Source of the DNA: Streptomyces tateyamensis
GTDB taxonomy: Bacteria; Actinomycetota; Actinomycetes; Streptomycetales; Streptomycetaceae
DNA: 44,063 nt
Direction: 5' to 3'
Assembly (NCBI RefSeq): GCF_003205575.1
Contig: NZ_PYBW01000151.1
Location: 1-44,063, forward strand
Shown: positions 1 to 7,110 of the stretch, one piece after another
Numbering within the stretch: the first letter of the stretch is position 1
Layout: each line of letters opens with the position of its first letter
Translations under genes and position numbers: made by a program
The notes under the pieces: generated by a model
What the model saw: only the letters and a program-made list of their open reading frames with translations
The model's database searches: none
Told to the model about the DNA's origin: nothing

Positions 1-196
1 CCAGCGCGCGGAACTCCTGACGGGGCCTCAGCACCCGCCGCTCGCCCAGCAGCGCGACCGCGGCCGGGATGCCGGGGCTGAGCAGGAAGGCGGCCAGGAA
101 GGTGGTCGCGGGCCCGGCGGCCAGCGGCGCACCGAGCAGCGGCAGCCACCGGCGGGCGCCGCGGGTGGCAGCAGGTGACGGTGTCTCGGCGGGCAT
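1..196 (-). CDS. Membrane protein, N-terminal part only (runs off the window)
   Basis: An ATG on the minus strand at 196 is preceded by a good ribosome binding site (GGGAGG about 9 bases upstream). It opens a frame that stays open to the window edge, giving 65 residues beginning MPAETPSPAATRGARRWLPL. An Ala/Leu/Pro-rich hydrophobic stretch (about residues 18-52) would form one or two membrane segments, followed by a basic segment (RRVLRPRQ). No family can be named from this much. It lies downstream of a strong hairpin that ends the oxidoreductase gene, so it probably has its own promoter. The start is well supported; the function is unknown. Confidence 0.55.
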   Translation of the reverse strand, partial: MPAETPSPAATRGARRWLPLLGAPLAAGPATTFLAAFLLSPGIPAAVALLGERRVLRPRQEFRAL

Positions 197-250
197 GCCC
201 GACCTCCCCGTGGATCGCCGCAGGTCGCGGTGGACGCAACGTAACAAGCA

Positions 251-285
251 CCGGGTGCCGCAGCACCCGGTGCTGCGGCACCCGG
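251..285. terminator. Perfect 16-bp hairpin terminator
   Basis: The arms at 251-266 and 270-285 are perfectly complementary, with a 3-base loop. It lies 24 bases beyond the stop of the oxidoreductase gene and before the next minus-strand gene. There is no T-run, as is usual in high-GC actinobacteria. Confidence 0.75.
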
Positions 286-308
286 GGGGTGTCCGTCGGC
301 GAGCGGGC

Positions 309-899
309 TCAGGAGGCGAGCGCCGCCCGGCCCGCCAGGACGATCCGGGCCTGCTCGGCGACCCGGCGGCCCAGGTGCTCGGCGGTGGCCACGTCTGCCT
401 TGTTCACGCCCTCGACGCCCTCGTCGACGTTGGTGGCGGCGGCGGCGCCGAGGTTGAAGGCGAGCCGGTTGAGGTCGTTCTCGGTGCCCTCGGAGGTGTA
501 CCAGCCCGGCATCAGGCCGAGGCTGACCCAGCTCATGCCGTGCTGGGCGGCCAGGATGGCGAAGTACTCCAGGGTGTGCAGCTTGTCGCCGCTCTTGCCG
601 CCGGAGTTGGTGAAGCCGGCCGCGAGCTTGTCCAGCCAGGCCCGGGCGAACCAGCGCTTGGAGGTGGCCTCGCCGAAGACGTGGAACTGGCCGGACGCGG
701 TGCCCATGTAGGTCGGCGAGCCGAAGATGATGGCGTCCGAGGCGTCCAGCAGCTCCCACTGTGCGTCGGTGATCTCGTCCACCTTGATCAGGTGCACGGT
801 GGCGCCCGCGGCGGCGGCACCGGCCTGCACGGCCTCGGCGAGCACCGTGGTGTGGCCGTGGCCGGAGTGGTAGGCGATGGAGATGACAGGGACGGTCAC
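309..899 (-). CDS. Flavodoxin-family NAD(P)H-dependent oxidoreductase (WrbA-like)
   Basis: 196-residue cytoplasmic flavodoxin-fold protein. The N-terminal strand and phosphate loop (AYHSGHGHT, about residues 9-17) would bind the FMN phosphate. The segment GSPTYMGTASGQF (about 60-72) matches the second flavin-contact loop of WrbA/flavodoxin-like NADPH:quinone or FMN reductases. Length fits the family. The GTG start at 899 follows GGGAG with 5 bases of spacing, and that ribosome binding site lies in one arm of an inverted repeat shared with the divergent fadH-like promoter region. Inferred role: two-electron reduction of quinones or other small electrophiles using FMN and NAD(P)H. Substrate unknown. 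Divergence from the fadH-like/padR pair suggests possible shared control. Confidence 0.85.
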   Translation of the reverse strand: MTVPVISIAYHSGHGHTTVLAEAVQAGAAAAGATVHLIKVDEITDAQWELLDASDAIIFGSPTYMGTASGQFHVFGEATSKRWFARAWLDKLAAGFTNSGGKSGDKLHTLEYFAILAAQHGMSWVSLGLMPGWYTSEGTENDLNRLAFNLGAAAATNVDEGVEGVNKADVATAEHLGRRVAEQARIVLAGRAALAS

Positions 900-901
900 G
901 A

Positions 902-964
902 TGACTCCCTACGTCGAGGATCAGTGGACGTTGAATTATTTACTAATTCTATGACAGGGAGTCA
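902..964. promoter_or_regulatory. Divergent promoter region with two inverted repeats
   Basis: This is the only AT-rich patch in the region. Arms TGACTCCCT (902-910) and AGGGAGTCA (956-964) form a 9-bp inverted repeat. Centred between them is a perfect palindrome GAATTA-5 nt-TAATTC (933-949). The arrangement fits an operator or promoter zone between the flavodoxin-type gene and the fadH-like gene. The PadR protein encoded downstream of fadH is a plausible ligand, but this is inference. Confidence 0.45.
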
Positions 965-1113
965 ATCTGCATGTGACACAGTGGGATCGGCACTGGTGCG
1001 CAGTGGCGGGACCGGCGAGTCGACCAGGTGCGGGTCGGCGTCTTTTGAAACTGGTTGCACAGAGCCCGCCGCGACCCCTACTCTTCGGTAACAAGCCGTC
1101 GCGAGGAGCCGCC

Positions 1114-3135
1114 ATGTCCGCCTATCCCCACCTGCTGAGCCCGCTGGACCTGGGCTTCACCACGCTGCCCAACCGGGTGATCATGGGCTCGATGCACGTG
1201 GGCCTGGAGGAGGCGCCGGACGGCTTCGAGCGGATGGCCGCGTTCTACGCCGAGCGCGCCCGGGGCGGCGTCGGCCTGATCGTCACCGGCGGCATCGCCC
1301 CGAACGAGGCCGGCCGCCCCTGGGACGGCGGCGCCAAGCTGACCACCGAGCACGAGGTGGCCGAGCACCGCACCATCACCGACGCCGTGCACGCGGCGGG
1401 CGGCCGGATCGCGATGCAGATCCTGCACTTCGGCCGCTACGCCTACCACCCGCAGCTGGTCGCGCCCAGCCCGCTGCAGGCGCCGATCAGCCCCTTCGCG
1501 CCGAACGAGCTGACCGCCGAGCAGGTCGAGCAGACCATCGAGGACTTCGCCCGCTGCGCCGAGCTGGCCCAGCAGGCCGGCTACGACGGCGTCGAGATCA
1601 TGGGCTCCGAGGGCTACCTGATCAACGAGTTCATCGCCGCCCCCACCAACCGTCGCACCGACGAGTGGGGCGGCAGCTACGCCAACCGGATGCGCTTCCC
1701 GGTGGAGATCGTGCGCCGGGTCCGCGAGCGGGTCGGCGCCGACTTCATCCTCGTCTACCGGCTCTCCATGCTGGACCTGGTCCCCGGCGGCTCCACGCTG
1801 CCCGAGGTGATCGAGCTGGCCAAGGCGATCGAGGCGGCAGGCGCCACCATCATCAACACCGGCATCGGCTGGCACGAGGCCCGGATCCCCACCATCGCCA
1901 CCTCGGTGCCGCGCGGCGCCTTCGCCTGGGTGACCAAGAAGGTGATGGGCGCGGTCTCCGTCCCGCTGGTCACCAGCAACCGGATCAACACCCCCGAGCT
2001 GGCCGAGCAGCTGCTCGCCGACGGCCACGCCGACCTGGTCTCGATGGCCCGCCCGCTGCTGGCCGACCCGGCCTTCGTCAACAAGGCCGCGGCCGGCACC
2101 CCCGAGGCGGTCAACACCTGCATCGGCTGCAACCAGGCCTGCCTGGACCACACCTTCAGCCTCAAGATCACCTCCTGCCTGGTCAACCCGCGGGCCTGCC
2201 ACGAGACCGAGCTGGTGCTCGCGCCGACCCGGCTGCGCAAGCGGATCGGCGTGGTGGGGGCCGGCCCGGCCGGGCTCGCCCTCGCCGTCTCGGCCGCCGA
2301 GCGCGGCCACGCGGTGACGCTGTTCGACGCGGCCGAGGAGATCGGCGGACAGCTCAACATCGCCCGCCAGGTCCCCGGCAAGGAGGAGTTCAACGAGACC
2401 CTGCGCTACTACCGCCACCAGCTGGCCGAGCACCGGGTCGAGCTGCGGCTCGGCGCCCTGGTGACGGCCGATCAGCTGGCCGCCGAGGCCTTCGACGAGG
2501 TGGTGCTGGCCACCGGCGTCACCCCGCGCGCCGCCGACATCCCCGGCAGCGACCACCCGAGCGTGCTGACCTACCTGGACGTGCTGCGCGACAAGGCGCC
2601 GGTCGGCGAGCGGGTGGCGATCATCGGTGCCGGCGGGATCGGCTTCGACGTGGCCGAGTACCTCACCGACCCGGGCAAGGGCGCCAGCCAGGACCCGGCC
2701 GTCTTCTTCGAGCAGTGGGGCGTGGACACCGAGCACACCACCCCCGGCGGCCTGGTGCCGCCGGTGCGGGCCGCCGCGCCGCGCTCGGTGCACCTGCTGC
2801 AGCGCAAGACCAGCAAGGTCGGCGCGGGCCTGGGCAAGACCACCGGCTGGATCCACCGCACCGAGCTCAAGCACCGCGGCGTGGCCATGGTGGCCGGGGT
2901 CGGCTACCAGCGGATCGACGACGCCGGCCTGCACGTCACCGTGGACGGCGAGCCGCAGCTGCTCGCGGTGGACACCGTGGTGCTCTGCGCCGGCCAGGAG
3001 CCGCGCCGCGACCTGGTGGAGGCGCTGCGGGCCCACGGCATCGAGCCGCACCTGATCGGCGGCGCGGACGTGGCGGCCGAACTGGACGCCAAGCGCGCCA
3101 TCGACCAGGGCACCCGGCTCGCGGCCAGCCTCTAA
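1114..3135 (+). CDS. fadH: 2,4-dienoyl-CoA reductase-type oxidoreductase (Old Yellow Enzyme fused to FAD/NADPH domain)
   Basis: 673 residues, the usual length of bacterial FadH. Residues 1 to about 335 form an FMN TIM barrel of the Old Yellow Enzyme family (GYDGVEIMGSEGYLINEF is the active-site region). Cysteines at about 336, 339, 343 and 355 (CIGCNQAC plus a later Cys) match the 4Fe-4S ligands. From about 380, GVVGAGPAGLA starts the FAD-binding domain, and AIIGAGGIGFDVAE (about 505-520) the NADPH-binding domain. The family passes electrons from NADPH through FAD and the Fe-S cluster to FMN, reducing 2,4-dienoyl-CoA in unsaturated fatty acid oxidation; related enzymes act on other enones. 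The start at 1114 has GAGGAG at 1102-1107; the frame extends upstream without supporting signals. Only 9 bases separate it from padR, so they probably form one operon. The family is certain; the exact substrate is not. Confidence 0.88.
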   Translation: MSAYPHLLSPLDLGFTTLPNRVIMGSMHVGLEEAPDGFERMAAFYAERARGGVGLIVTGGIAPNEAGRPWDGGAKLTTEHEVAEHRTITDAVHAAGGRIAMQILHFGRYAYHPQLVAPSPLQAPISPFAPNELTAEQVEQTIEDFARCAELAQQAGYDGVEIMGSEGYLINEFIAAPTNRRTDEWGGSYANRMRFPVEIVRRVRERVGADFILVYRLSMLDLVPGGSTLPEVIELAKAIEAAGATIINTGIGWHEARIPTIATSVPRGAFAWVTKKVMGAVSVPLVTSNRINTPELAEQLLADGHADLVSMARPLLADPAFVNKAAAGTPEAVNTCIGCNQACLDHTFSLKITSCLVNPRACHETELVLAPTRLRKRIGVVGAGPAGLALAVSAAERGHAVTLFDAAEEIGGQLNIARQVPGKEEFNETLRYYRHQLAEHRVELRLGALVTADQLAAEAFDEVVLATGVTPRAADIPGSDHPSVLTYLDVLRDKAPVGERVAIIGAGGIGFDVAEYLTDPGKGASQDPAVFFEQWGVDTEHTTPGGLVPPVRAAAPRSVHLLQRKTSKVGAGLGKTTGWIHRTELKHRGVAMVAGVGYQRIDDAGLHVTVDGEPQLLAVDTVVLCAGQEPRRDLVEALRAHGIEPHLIGGADVAAELDAKRAIDQGTRLAASL

Positions 3136-3144
3136 ACTGCTCCG

Positions 3145-3669
3145 ATGTCGCTGCCGCACGCCATCCTCACCGCCCTGTTGGAGAAGCCCTCCTCGGGGTT
3201 GGAGCTGACCCGGCGGTTCGACAGGTCGATCGGCTTCTTCTGGCCGGCCACCCACCAGCAGATCTACCGGGAGCTCGGCCGACTGGAGACGGCCGGCCGG
3301 ATCCGGGCCCTGCCGCAACCGCCGAGCCGGGGGCGGCGCAAGGAGTACGAGGTGCTCCCGGCCGGCCGGGCGGAGCTGACCGGCTGGGTGGCCGAGCCGC
3401 AGGACCCCAAGCCGATGCGGGACGCCCTGGTGCTGCGGCTGCGGGCCGCCGCGGTGGTCGGCAGCCACGGCCTGCGCGAGGAGCTGGCCCGCCACCTGGA
3501 GCTGCACCGGCGTCAGCTGGCGCAGTACCAGGAGATCGAGCAGCGCGACTTCCCGCCCGAGCGGGCCGGCACCGAGAACCGCCTGCAGCACCGGGTGCTC
3601 AGTGCGGGCCTGGAGCTGGAGCGGTTCTGGATCGGCTGGTTGACCGACACGCTGGCTGATCTCGACTGA
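3145..3669 (+). CDS. PadR-family transcriptional regulator
   Basis: 174 residues. The N-terminal PadR winged helix (about 1-85) shows HAILTALLEKPSSGLELTRRF, the recognition-helix segment FWPATHQQIYRELGRLETAG and the wing GRRKEYEVLPAGR. The C-terminal half is a charged helical segment like the Vir_act_alpha_C dimerisation domain. PadR proteins are usually repressors released by small aromatic or other ligands. It sits 9 bases behind the dienoyl-CoA reductase-type gene with no convincing ribosome binding site, suggesting translational coupling. It may autoregulate the operon through the palindromes at 902-964, which is inference. Confidence 0.88.
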   Translation: MSLPHAILTALLEKPSSGLELTRRFDRSIGFFWPATHQQIYRELGRLETAGRIRALPQPPSRGRRKEYEVLPAGRAELTGWVAEPQDPKPMRDALVLRLRAAAVVGSHGLREELARHLELHRRQLAQYQEIEQRDFPPERAGTENRLQHRVLSAGLELERFWIGWLTDTLADLD

Positions 3670-3701
3670 CGGGTGGGCACGGTGCGAGCCGTGCCCACCC
3701 G
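3670..3701. terminator. Bidirectional hairpin terminator between padR and bglC
   Basis: A perfect 13-bp stem (3670-3682 with 3689-3701) and a 6-base loop fill the gap between two convergent genes ending at 3669 and 3706. Confidence 0.85.
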
Positions 3702-3705
3702 CGGA

Positions 3706-5145
3706 TCAGCTCACGGGGATCGCGCCCAGCCTGGCCGCGCGCCCGTACCAGTGCGCGCTGGCCTTGGGGGTGCGCTGCTGCGACTTGTAGTCCACGTACA
3801 CCGCGCCGAACCGCTTGGCGTAGCCGTAGGACCACTCGAAGTTGTCCAGCAGCGACCAGAGGAAGTAGCCGCGCACGTCCGCCCCGTCGGCGATCGCGCG
3901 GTGCACGGCGGCCAGGTGGCTCTGCAGGTAGGCGATCCGGTCCTGGTCGTGGACCTCGCCCTCGGCGGTCAGCTCGTCCTCGAAGGCCGCGCCGTTCTCG
4001 GTGATCAGCAGCGGCAGGCCCGGGTTGGCCCGGCTGGTCTCGGTGATCAGGTCGTACAGGCCCGAGGGGTCGATCGCCCAGCCCATCGCGGTGGTGTCGC
4101 CCGGCGGCAGGTGGAACTGCACCGCCTCCGAACCCGGCCAGGGCGAGGACGCGCTGTTGCCGTGCGCGTCGTGCCGGGCCGCCTCGCCCGGCGTGGTGCC
4201 GGGCGCGGCCGCCGAGACCAGGGTGGGCGTGTAGTAGTTGATGCCCAGCAGGTCGATCGGTGCGCCGATCGCTGCCTCGTCGCCGGAGTGGACCAGTTCG
4301 TCCCAGTCCACCAGGTGGGCGGTGTCGGCGCGCAGGTCCTCGGGGTAACCGCCGTGCAACATCGGGCCGGTGAAGATCCGGTTGCCGACCGCGTCGATCC
4401 GGCGGGCCGCGTCCAGGTCGGCGGGGGAGCGGGTGAGCGGGCGGACCTGGTGCAGGTTCAGGCTGACCGCGATCCGGGCGGAGCCCGGCAGGGCGGCGCG
4501 CAGGGCGGCCACCGCGCGGCCGTGGCCCAGGTTGAGGTGGTGGGCGGCGCGCAGCGCGTCGCGCGGGTCGGTGCGGCCGGGGGCGTGCACGCCCGAGCCG
4601 TAGCCGAGGAAGGCGGAGCACCACGGCTCGTTGAGCGTGGTCCACACCGCGATCCGGTCGCCGAGGGCTTCGGCCGCCAGCGCCGCGTACTCGCCGAACC
4701 GCTCGGCGGTCTTCCGGGCCGGCCAGCCGCCCAGGTCCTCAAGGTCCTGCGGCAGGTCCCAGTGGTAGAGGGTGGCGACCGGCTGGATGCCGGCGGCCAG
4801 CAGTTGGTCGGTGAGCCGGCGGTAGAAGTCCAGGCCGCGCTCGACGGCCGGGCCCCGCCCGGTGGGCTGCACCCGGGACCAGGAGAGCGAGAACCGGTAG
4901 GCCTGCACGCCGAGTTCGGCCATCAGCGCGATGTCCTCGGGGTACCGGTGGTAGTGGTCGCAGGCCAGGTCACCGGTGTCGCCGGCGTGCACCTTGCCAG
5001 GTGTGTGGCTGAAGGTGTCCCAGATCGAGGGGGTCCGGCCGTCCTCCCGCACCGCGCCCTCGATCTGGTACGCGGCGGTGGCCGTGCCCCAGAGGAAGCC
5101 GGGCGGAAAGGTGAGGAGATCGGTGGCAGGGGATACCAGAGTCAT
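3706..5145 (-). CDS. bglC: GH1 beta-glucosidase (intracellular cellobiase)
   Basis: 479 residues with no signal peptide, a cytoplasmic glycoside hydrolase family 1 enzyme. FPPGFLWGTATAAYQIEGA near the N terminus is the GH1 signature. The acid/base glutamate is in TTLNEPW and the nucleophile in LLITENGAAFEDEL, so both catalytic residues are present. Members hydrolyse cellobiose and cello-oligosaccharides to glucose by a retaining mechanism. It is the last gene of the cebE-cebF-cebG-bglC series, matching the arrangement in Streptomyces griseus and S. scabiei. The ATG at 5145 is chosen because the GH1 fold begins right after it. A CebR-box-like palindrome (5148-5161) lies 3-16 bases upstream, so repressor binding would cover the ribosome-binding region. 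Confident. Confidence 0.94.
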   Translation of the reverse strand: MTLVSPATDLLTFPPGFLWGTATAAYQIEGAVREDGRTPSIWDTFSHTPGKVHAGDTGDLACDHYHRYPEDIALMAELGVQAYRFSLSWSRVQPTGRGPAVERGLDFYRRLTDQLLAAGIQPVATLYHWDLPQDLEDLGGWPARKTAERFGEYAALAAEALGDRIAVWTTLNEPWCSAFLGYGSGVHAPGRTDPRDALRAAHHLNLGHGRAVAALRAALPGSARIAVSLNLHQVRPLTRSPADLDAARRIDAVGNRIFTGPMLHGGYPEDLRADTAHLVDWDELVHSGDEAAIGAPIDLLGINYYTPTLVSAAAPGTTPGEAARHDAHGNSASSPWPGSEAVQFHLPPGDTTAMGWAIDPSGLYDLITETSRANPGLPLLITENGAAFEDELTAEGEVHDQDRIAYLQSHLAAVHRAIADGADVRGYFLWSLLDNFEWSYGYAKRFGAVYVDYKSQQRTPKASAHWYGRAARLGAIPVS

Positions 5146-5147
5146 GG

Positions 5148-5161
5148 ATGGAGCGCTCCCA
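5148..5161. promoter_or_regulatory. CebR-box-like operator before bglC (12 of 14 matches)
   Basis: ATGGAGCGCTCCCA matches the palindrome TGGGAGCGCTCCCA except at its first two bases. It is the only sequence of this kind between cebG and bglC and overlaps the purine-rich region just before the bglC ATG. CebR boxes near the cebG/bglC junction are known in Streptomyces. Confidence 0.7.
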
Positions 5162-5189
5162 TGGCGAAGAGGGGGTGGAGGAGGAGGGG

Positions 5190-6053
5190 TCAGCCCTTGA
5201 CGGCGCCCTGGGTGATGCCGCCGACGATGTGCCGGCCGAAGAGGAGGAAGACCAGCAGCAGCGGCAGGGTGCCGATCAGCGCCCCGGCCATGATCACCGA
5301 CCAGTCGGTGGACCAGCCGGTGCCCAGGCCCGCCAGCGCGACCTGCACGGTCGGGTTGGTGGCGCCGTTCATCGCGATGATCGGCCACAGGAAGTCGTTC
5401 CAGGACTGCACGAAGGTCAGCATGCCCAGAACCGCCATCGCGGGGCGAGCGATCGGCACCACGACATGCCAGACGATCCGCAGCGAGTTGGCCCCGTCGG
5501 TACGGGCCGCCTCCAGCAGTTCGGTCGGCAGTGCCTGGACCAGGAACTGGCGCATGAAGAAGACGCCGAAGGCGGTCACCAGGGTGGGCAGGATCAGCGC
5601 GGTCAGGTGGTTGGCCAGCCCGAGCCGCTTCATCAGGATGAACAGCGGCACCACGCTCAGCTGCGCGGGCACCGCCAGGGTGGCCACCACCAGGCCCATC
5701 AGCACCCCGCGCCCGGCGAACCGCAGCTTGGCGAAGGCGAAGCCGGCCAGCAGCGAGAAGGCGACCGTGCCGATGGTGACCGAGCCGGCCACCAGGGTCG
5801 AGTTGAGCAGGGCCACGCCCATGCCGCGCCCGCCGGCGTTGTGCCAGACGTAGGCCAGGTTCTTGAACAGGTTGCTGCCCGGCAGCAGCGGCGGCGGGGA
5901 CTGGACCACCCGGTGGGCGTCGCTGGAGGCCGCCACCAGGGTCCAGTAGAGCGGGAAGAGCGAGGCCACCGCCACCAGGCCGAGGACCAGGTAGGTGACC
6001 GGGCCCGCGTGGTGGGTGCGACCGGCCCGGCGGGTCCTCTGACGGTCAGTCAC
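5190..6053 (-). CDS. cebG: Cello-oligosaccharide ABC transporter permease
   Basis: 287 residues of the MalG/CebG class. After a short basic N terminus come six hydrophobic segments (the first around TYLVLGLVAVASLFPLYWTL). The cytoplasmic EAA loop LLEAARTDGANSLRIVWHVV, which docks on the ATPase, is clear in the second half. Start at 6053 overlaps the end of cebF by 8 bases, indicating translational coupling. With CebE and CebF it would form the cellobiose/cellotriose importer. No ATPase gene is nearby, consistent with use of the multi-system ATPase MsiK encoded elsewhere in streptomycetes. The assignment to cellobiose rests on the bglC/cebR context and CebR boxes. Confidence 0.92.
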   Translation of the reverse strand: MTDRQRTRRAGRTHHAGPVTYLVLGLVAVASLFPLYWTLVAASSDAHRVVQSPPPLLPGSNLFKNLAYVWHNAGGRGMGVALLNSTLVAGSVTIGTVAFSLLAGFAFAKLRFAGRGVLMGLVVATLAVPAQLSVVPLFILMKRLGLANHLTALILPTLVTAFGVFFMRQFLVQALPTELLEAARTDGANSLRIVWHVVVPIARPAMAVLGMLTFVQSWNDFLWPIIAMNGATNPTVQVALAGLGTGWSTDWSVIMAGALIGTLPLLLVFLLFGRHIVGGITQGAVKG

Positions 6054-7047
6054 GGCGCAGCCTCCGGGCGATCAGGGTGTTGACCAGGCCGAGCAGCAGG
6101 AGCAGCGCGAACATGCTCCAGGCGATCGCGCTGGCCCGGCCGAGCATGCTGTGGCGGAAGCCCTGGTCGTACATCAGCACGCCGAGGGTCTCGTACTGGT
6201 TGTCGGCGCCGCCCTGGTGGCCGCTCTGGCCGCCGAACAGGAAGGGCTCGCCGAACAGCTGGGTGGCACCGATGGTGGAGACCACGGCGGTGAACAGGAT
6301 GGTCGGGCGCAGCGCCGGCACCGTGACGTGCCAGAACTGGCGCAGGCGGTTGGCCCCGTCGATGGCCGCCGCCTCGTACAGGTCGCCCGGGACCGCCTGC
6401 ATCGCCGCCAGGTAGATCAGCGCGTTGTAGCCGGTCCACCGCCAGGTGACGATCAGTGCGATGGCGAACTGCGAGCTCCAGTGGCCGGCCTCCCAGTTGA
6501 GCGGGCCGATGCCGAACAGGTGCAGCACCCAGTTGGCCATGCCGCCCTCCGGGCTGAAGATCAGCGCGAAGACCAGGGTGGCCGCGGCCACCGAGGTGGC
6601 GTACGGCGCCAGCAGCGCGGTGCGCAGGAAGGTCCGGCCGCGCAGCTTGTAGTTGAGCAGGTGGGCCAGGCCCAGCGCCATCACCAGCTGCGGAACGGTG
6701 GAGAGCAGGCCCAGGGTCAGGGTGTTGCCCAGCGCGTTCCAGAAGAACCGGCTGAGCGAGCCGCTGAACAGGTCGGAGTAGTTCTGCAGGCCCACCCACT
6801 GCGAGTTGTTGACGTTGTAGAGGCTCACCTTGTGCAGCGAGAGCCAGCCGGTGTAGAGCAGCGGGTAGAGCCCGAAGGCGGCGAAGACCAGGAAGAACGG
6901 TGCGACCAGGAGGTAGGGCGAGCCCTTGCTGTCCAGGCGGTAGAGCAGGGTGCGCAGCCGCTGGCGCCGGGGGGTGGGCCCGGGGTCGGCGGTGCCTGCC
7001 GGCCGCGGCCCGGCAGCCCGGCCGGTGGCGGTGGTGGAGGTGGCCAC
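6046..7047 (-). CDS. cebF: Cello-oligosaccharide ABC transporter permease
   Basis: 333 residues of the MalF/CebF class. A polar, Pro/Arg-rich N terminus (about 40 residues) precedes six membrane segments beginning SPYLLVAPFFLVFAAFGLYP. The EAA loop reads YEAAAIDGANRLRQFWHVTV. The GTG start at 7047 follows AAGGAG with 7 bases of spacing. It overlaps cebG and is separated from cebE by a 63-base gap holding a stable hairpin. It would act as the partner membrane subunit of CebG, receiving cellobiose or cellotriose from the lipoprotein CebE. Confidence 0.92.
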   Translation of the reverse strand: MATSTTATGRAAGPRPAGTADPGPTPRRQRLRTLLYRLDSKGSPYLLVAPFFLVFAAFGLYPLLYTGWLSLHKVSLYNVNNSQWVGLQNYSDLFSGSLSRFFWNALGNTLTLGLLSTVPQLVMALGLAHLLNYKLRGRTFLRTALLAPYATSVAAATLVFALIFSPEGGMANWVLHLFGIGPLNWEAGHWSSQFAIALIVTWRWTGYNALIYLAAMQAVPGDLYEAAAIDGANRLRQFWHVTVPALRPTILFTAVVSTIGATQLFGEPFLFGGQSGHQGGADNQYETLGVLMYDQGFRHSMLGRASAIAWSMFALLLLLGLVNTLIARRLRRD

Positions 7048-7075
7048 GGGGTGGCTCCTTGAAGGGGGTGTGGGC

Positions 7076-7104
7076 CGGGGCCGGCGCGGTTGGCGCCGGC
7101 CCCG
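7076..7104. terminator. Intercistronic hairpin between cebE and cebF
   Basis: A perfect 12-bp GC stem (7076-7087 with 7093-7104) and a 5-base loop sit 7 bases after the cebE stop. Such hairpins behind binding-protein genes commonly stabilise the upstream message and let only part of the transcription continue, giving an excess of binding protein over permeases. It lacks a T-run and is more likely an attenuator or RNA stabiliser than a full stop. Confidence 0.6.
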
Positions 7105-7110
7105 AGCGGC

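Noticed and set aside
1078..3591. Very long open antisense frame (over 800 codons) opposite fadH/padR
   Set aside because: A by-product of high GC and codon bias; composition is Gly/Arg/Ala/His-rich without motifs, and the plus strand encodes two clear proteins.
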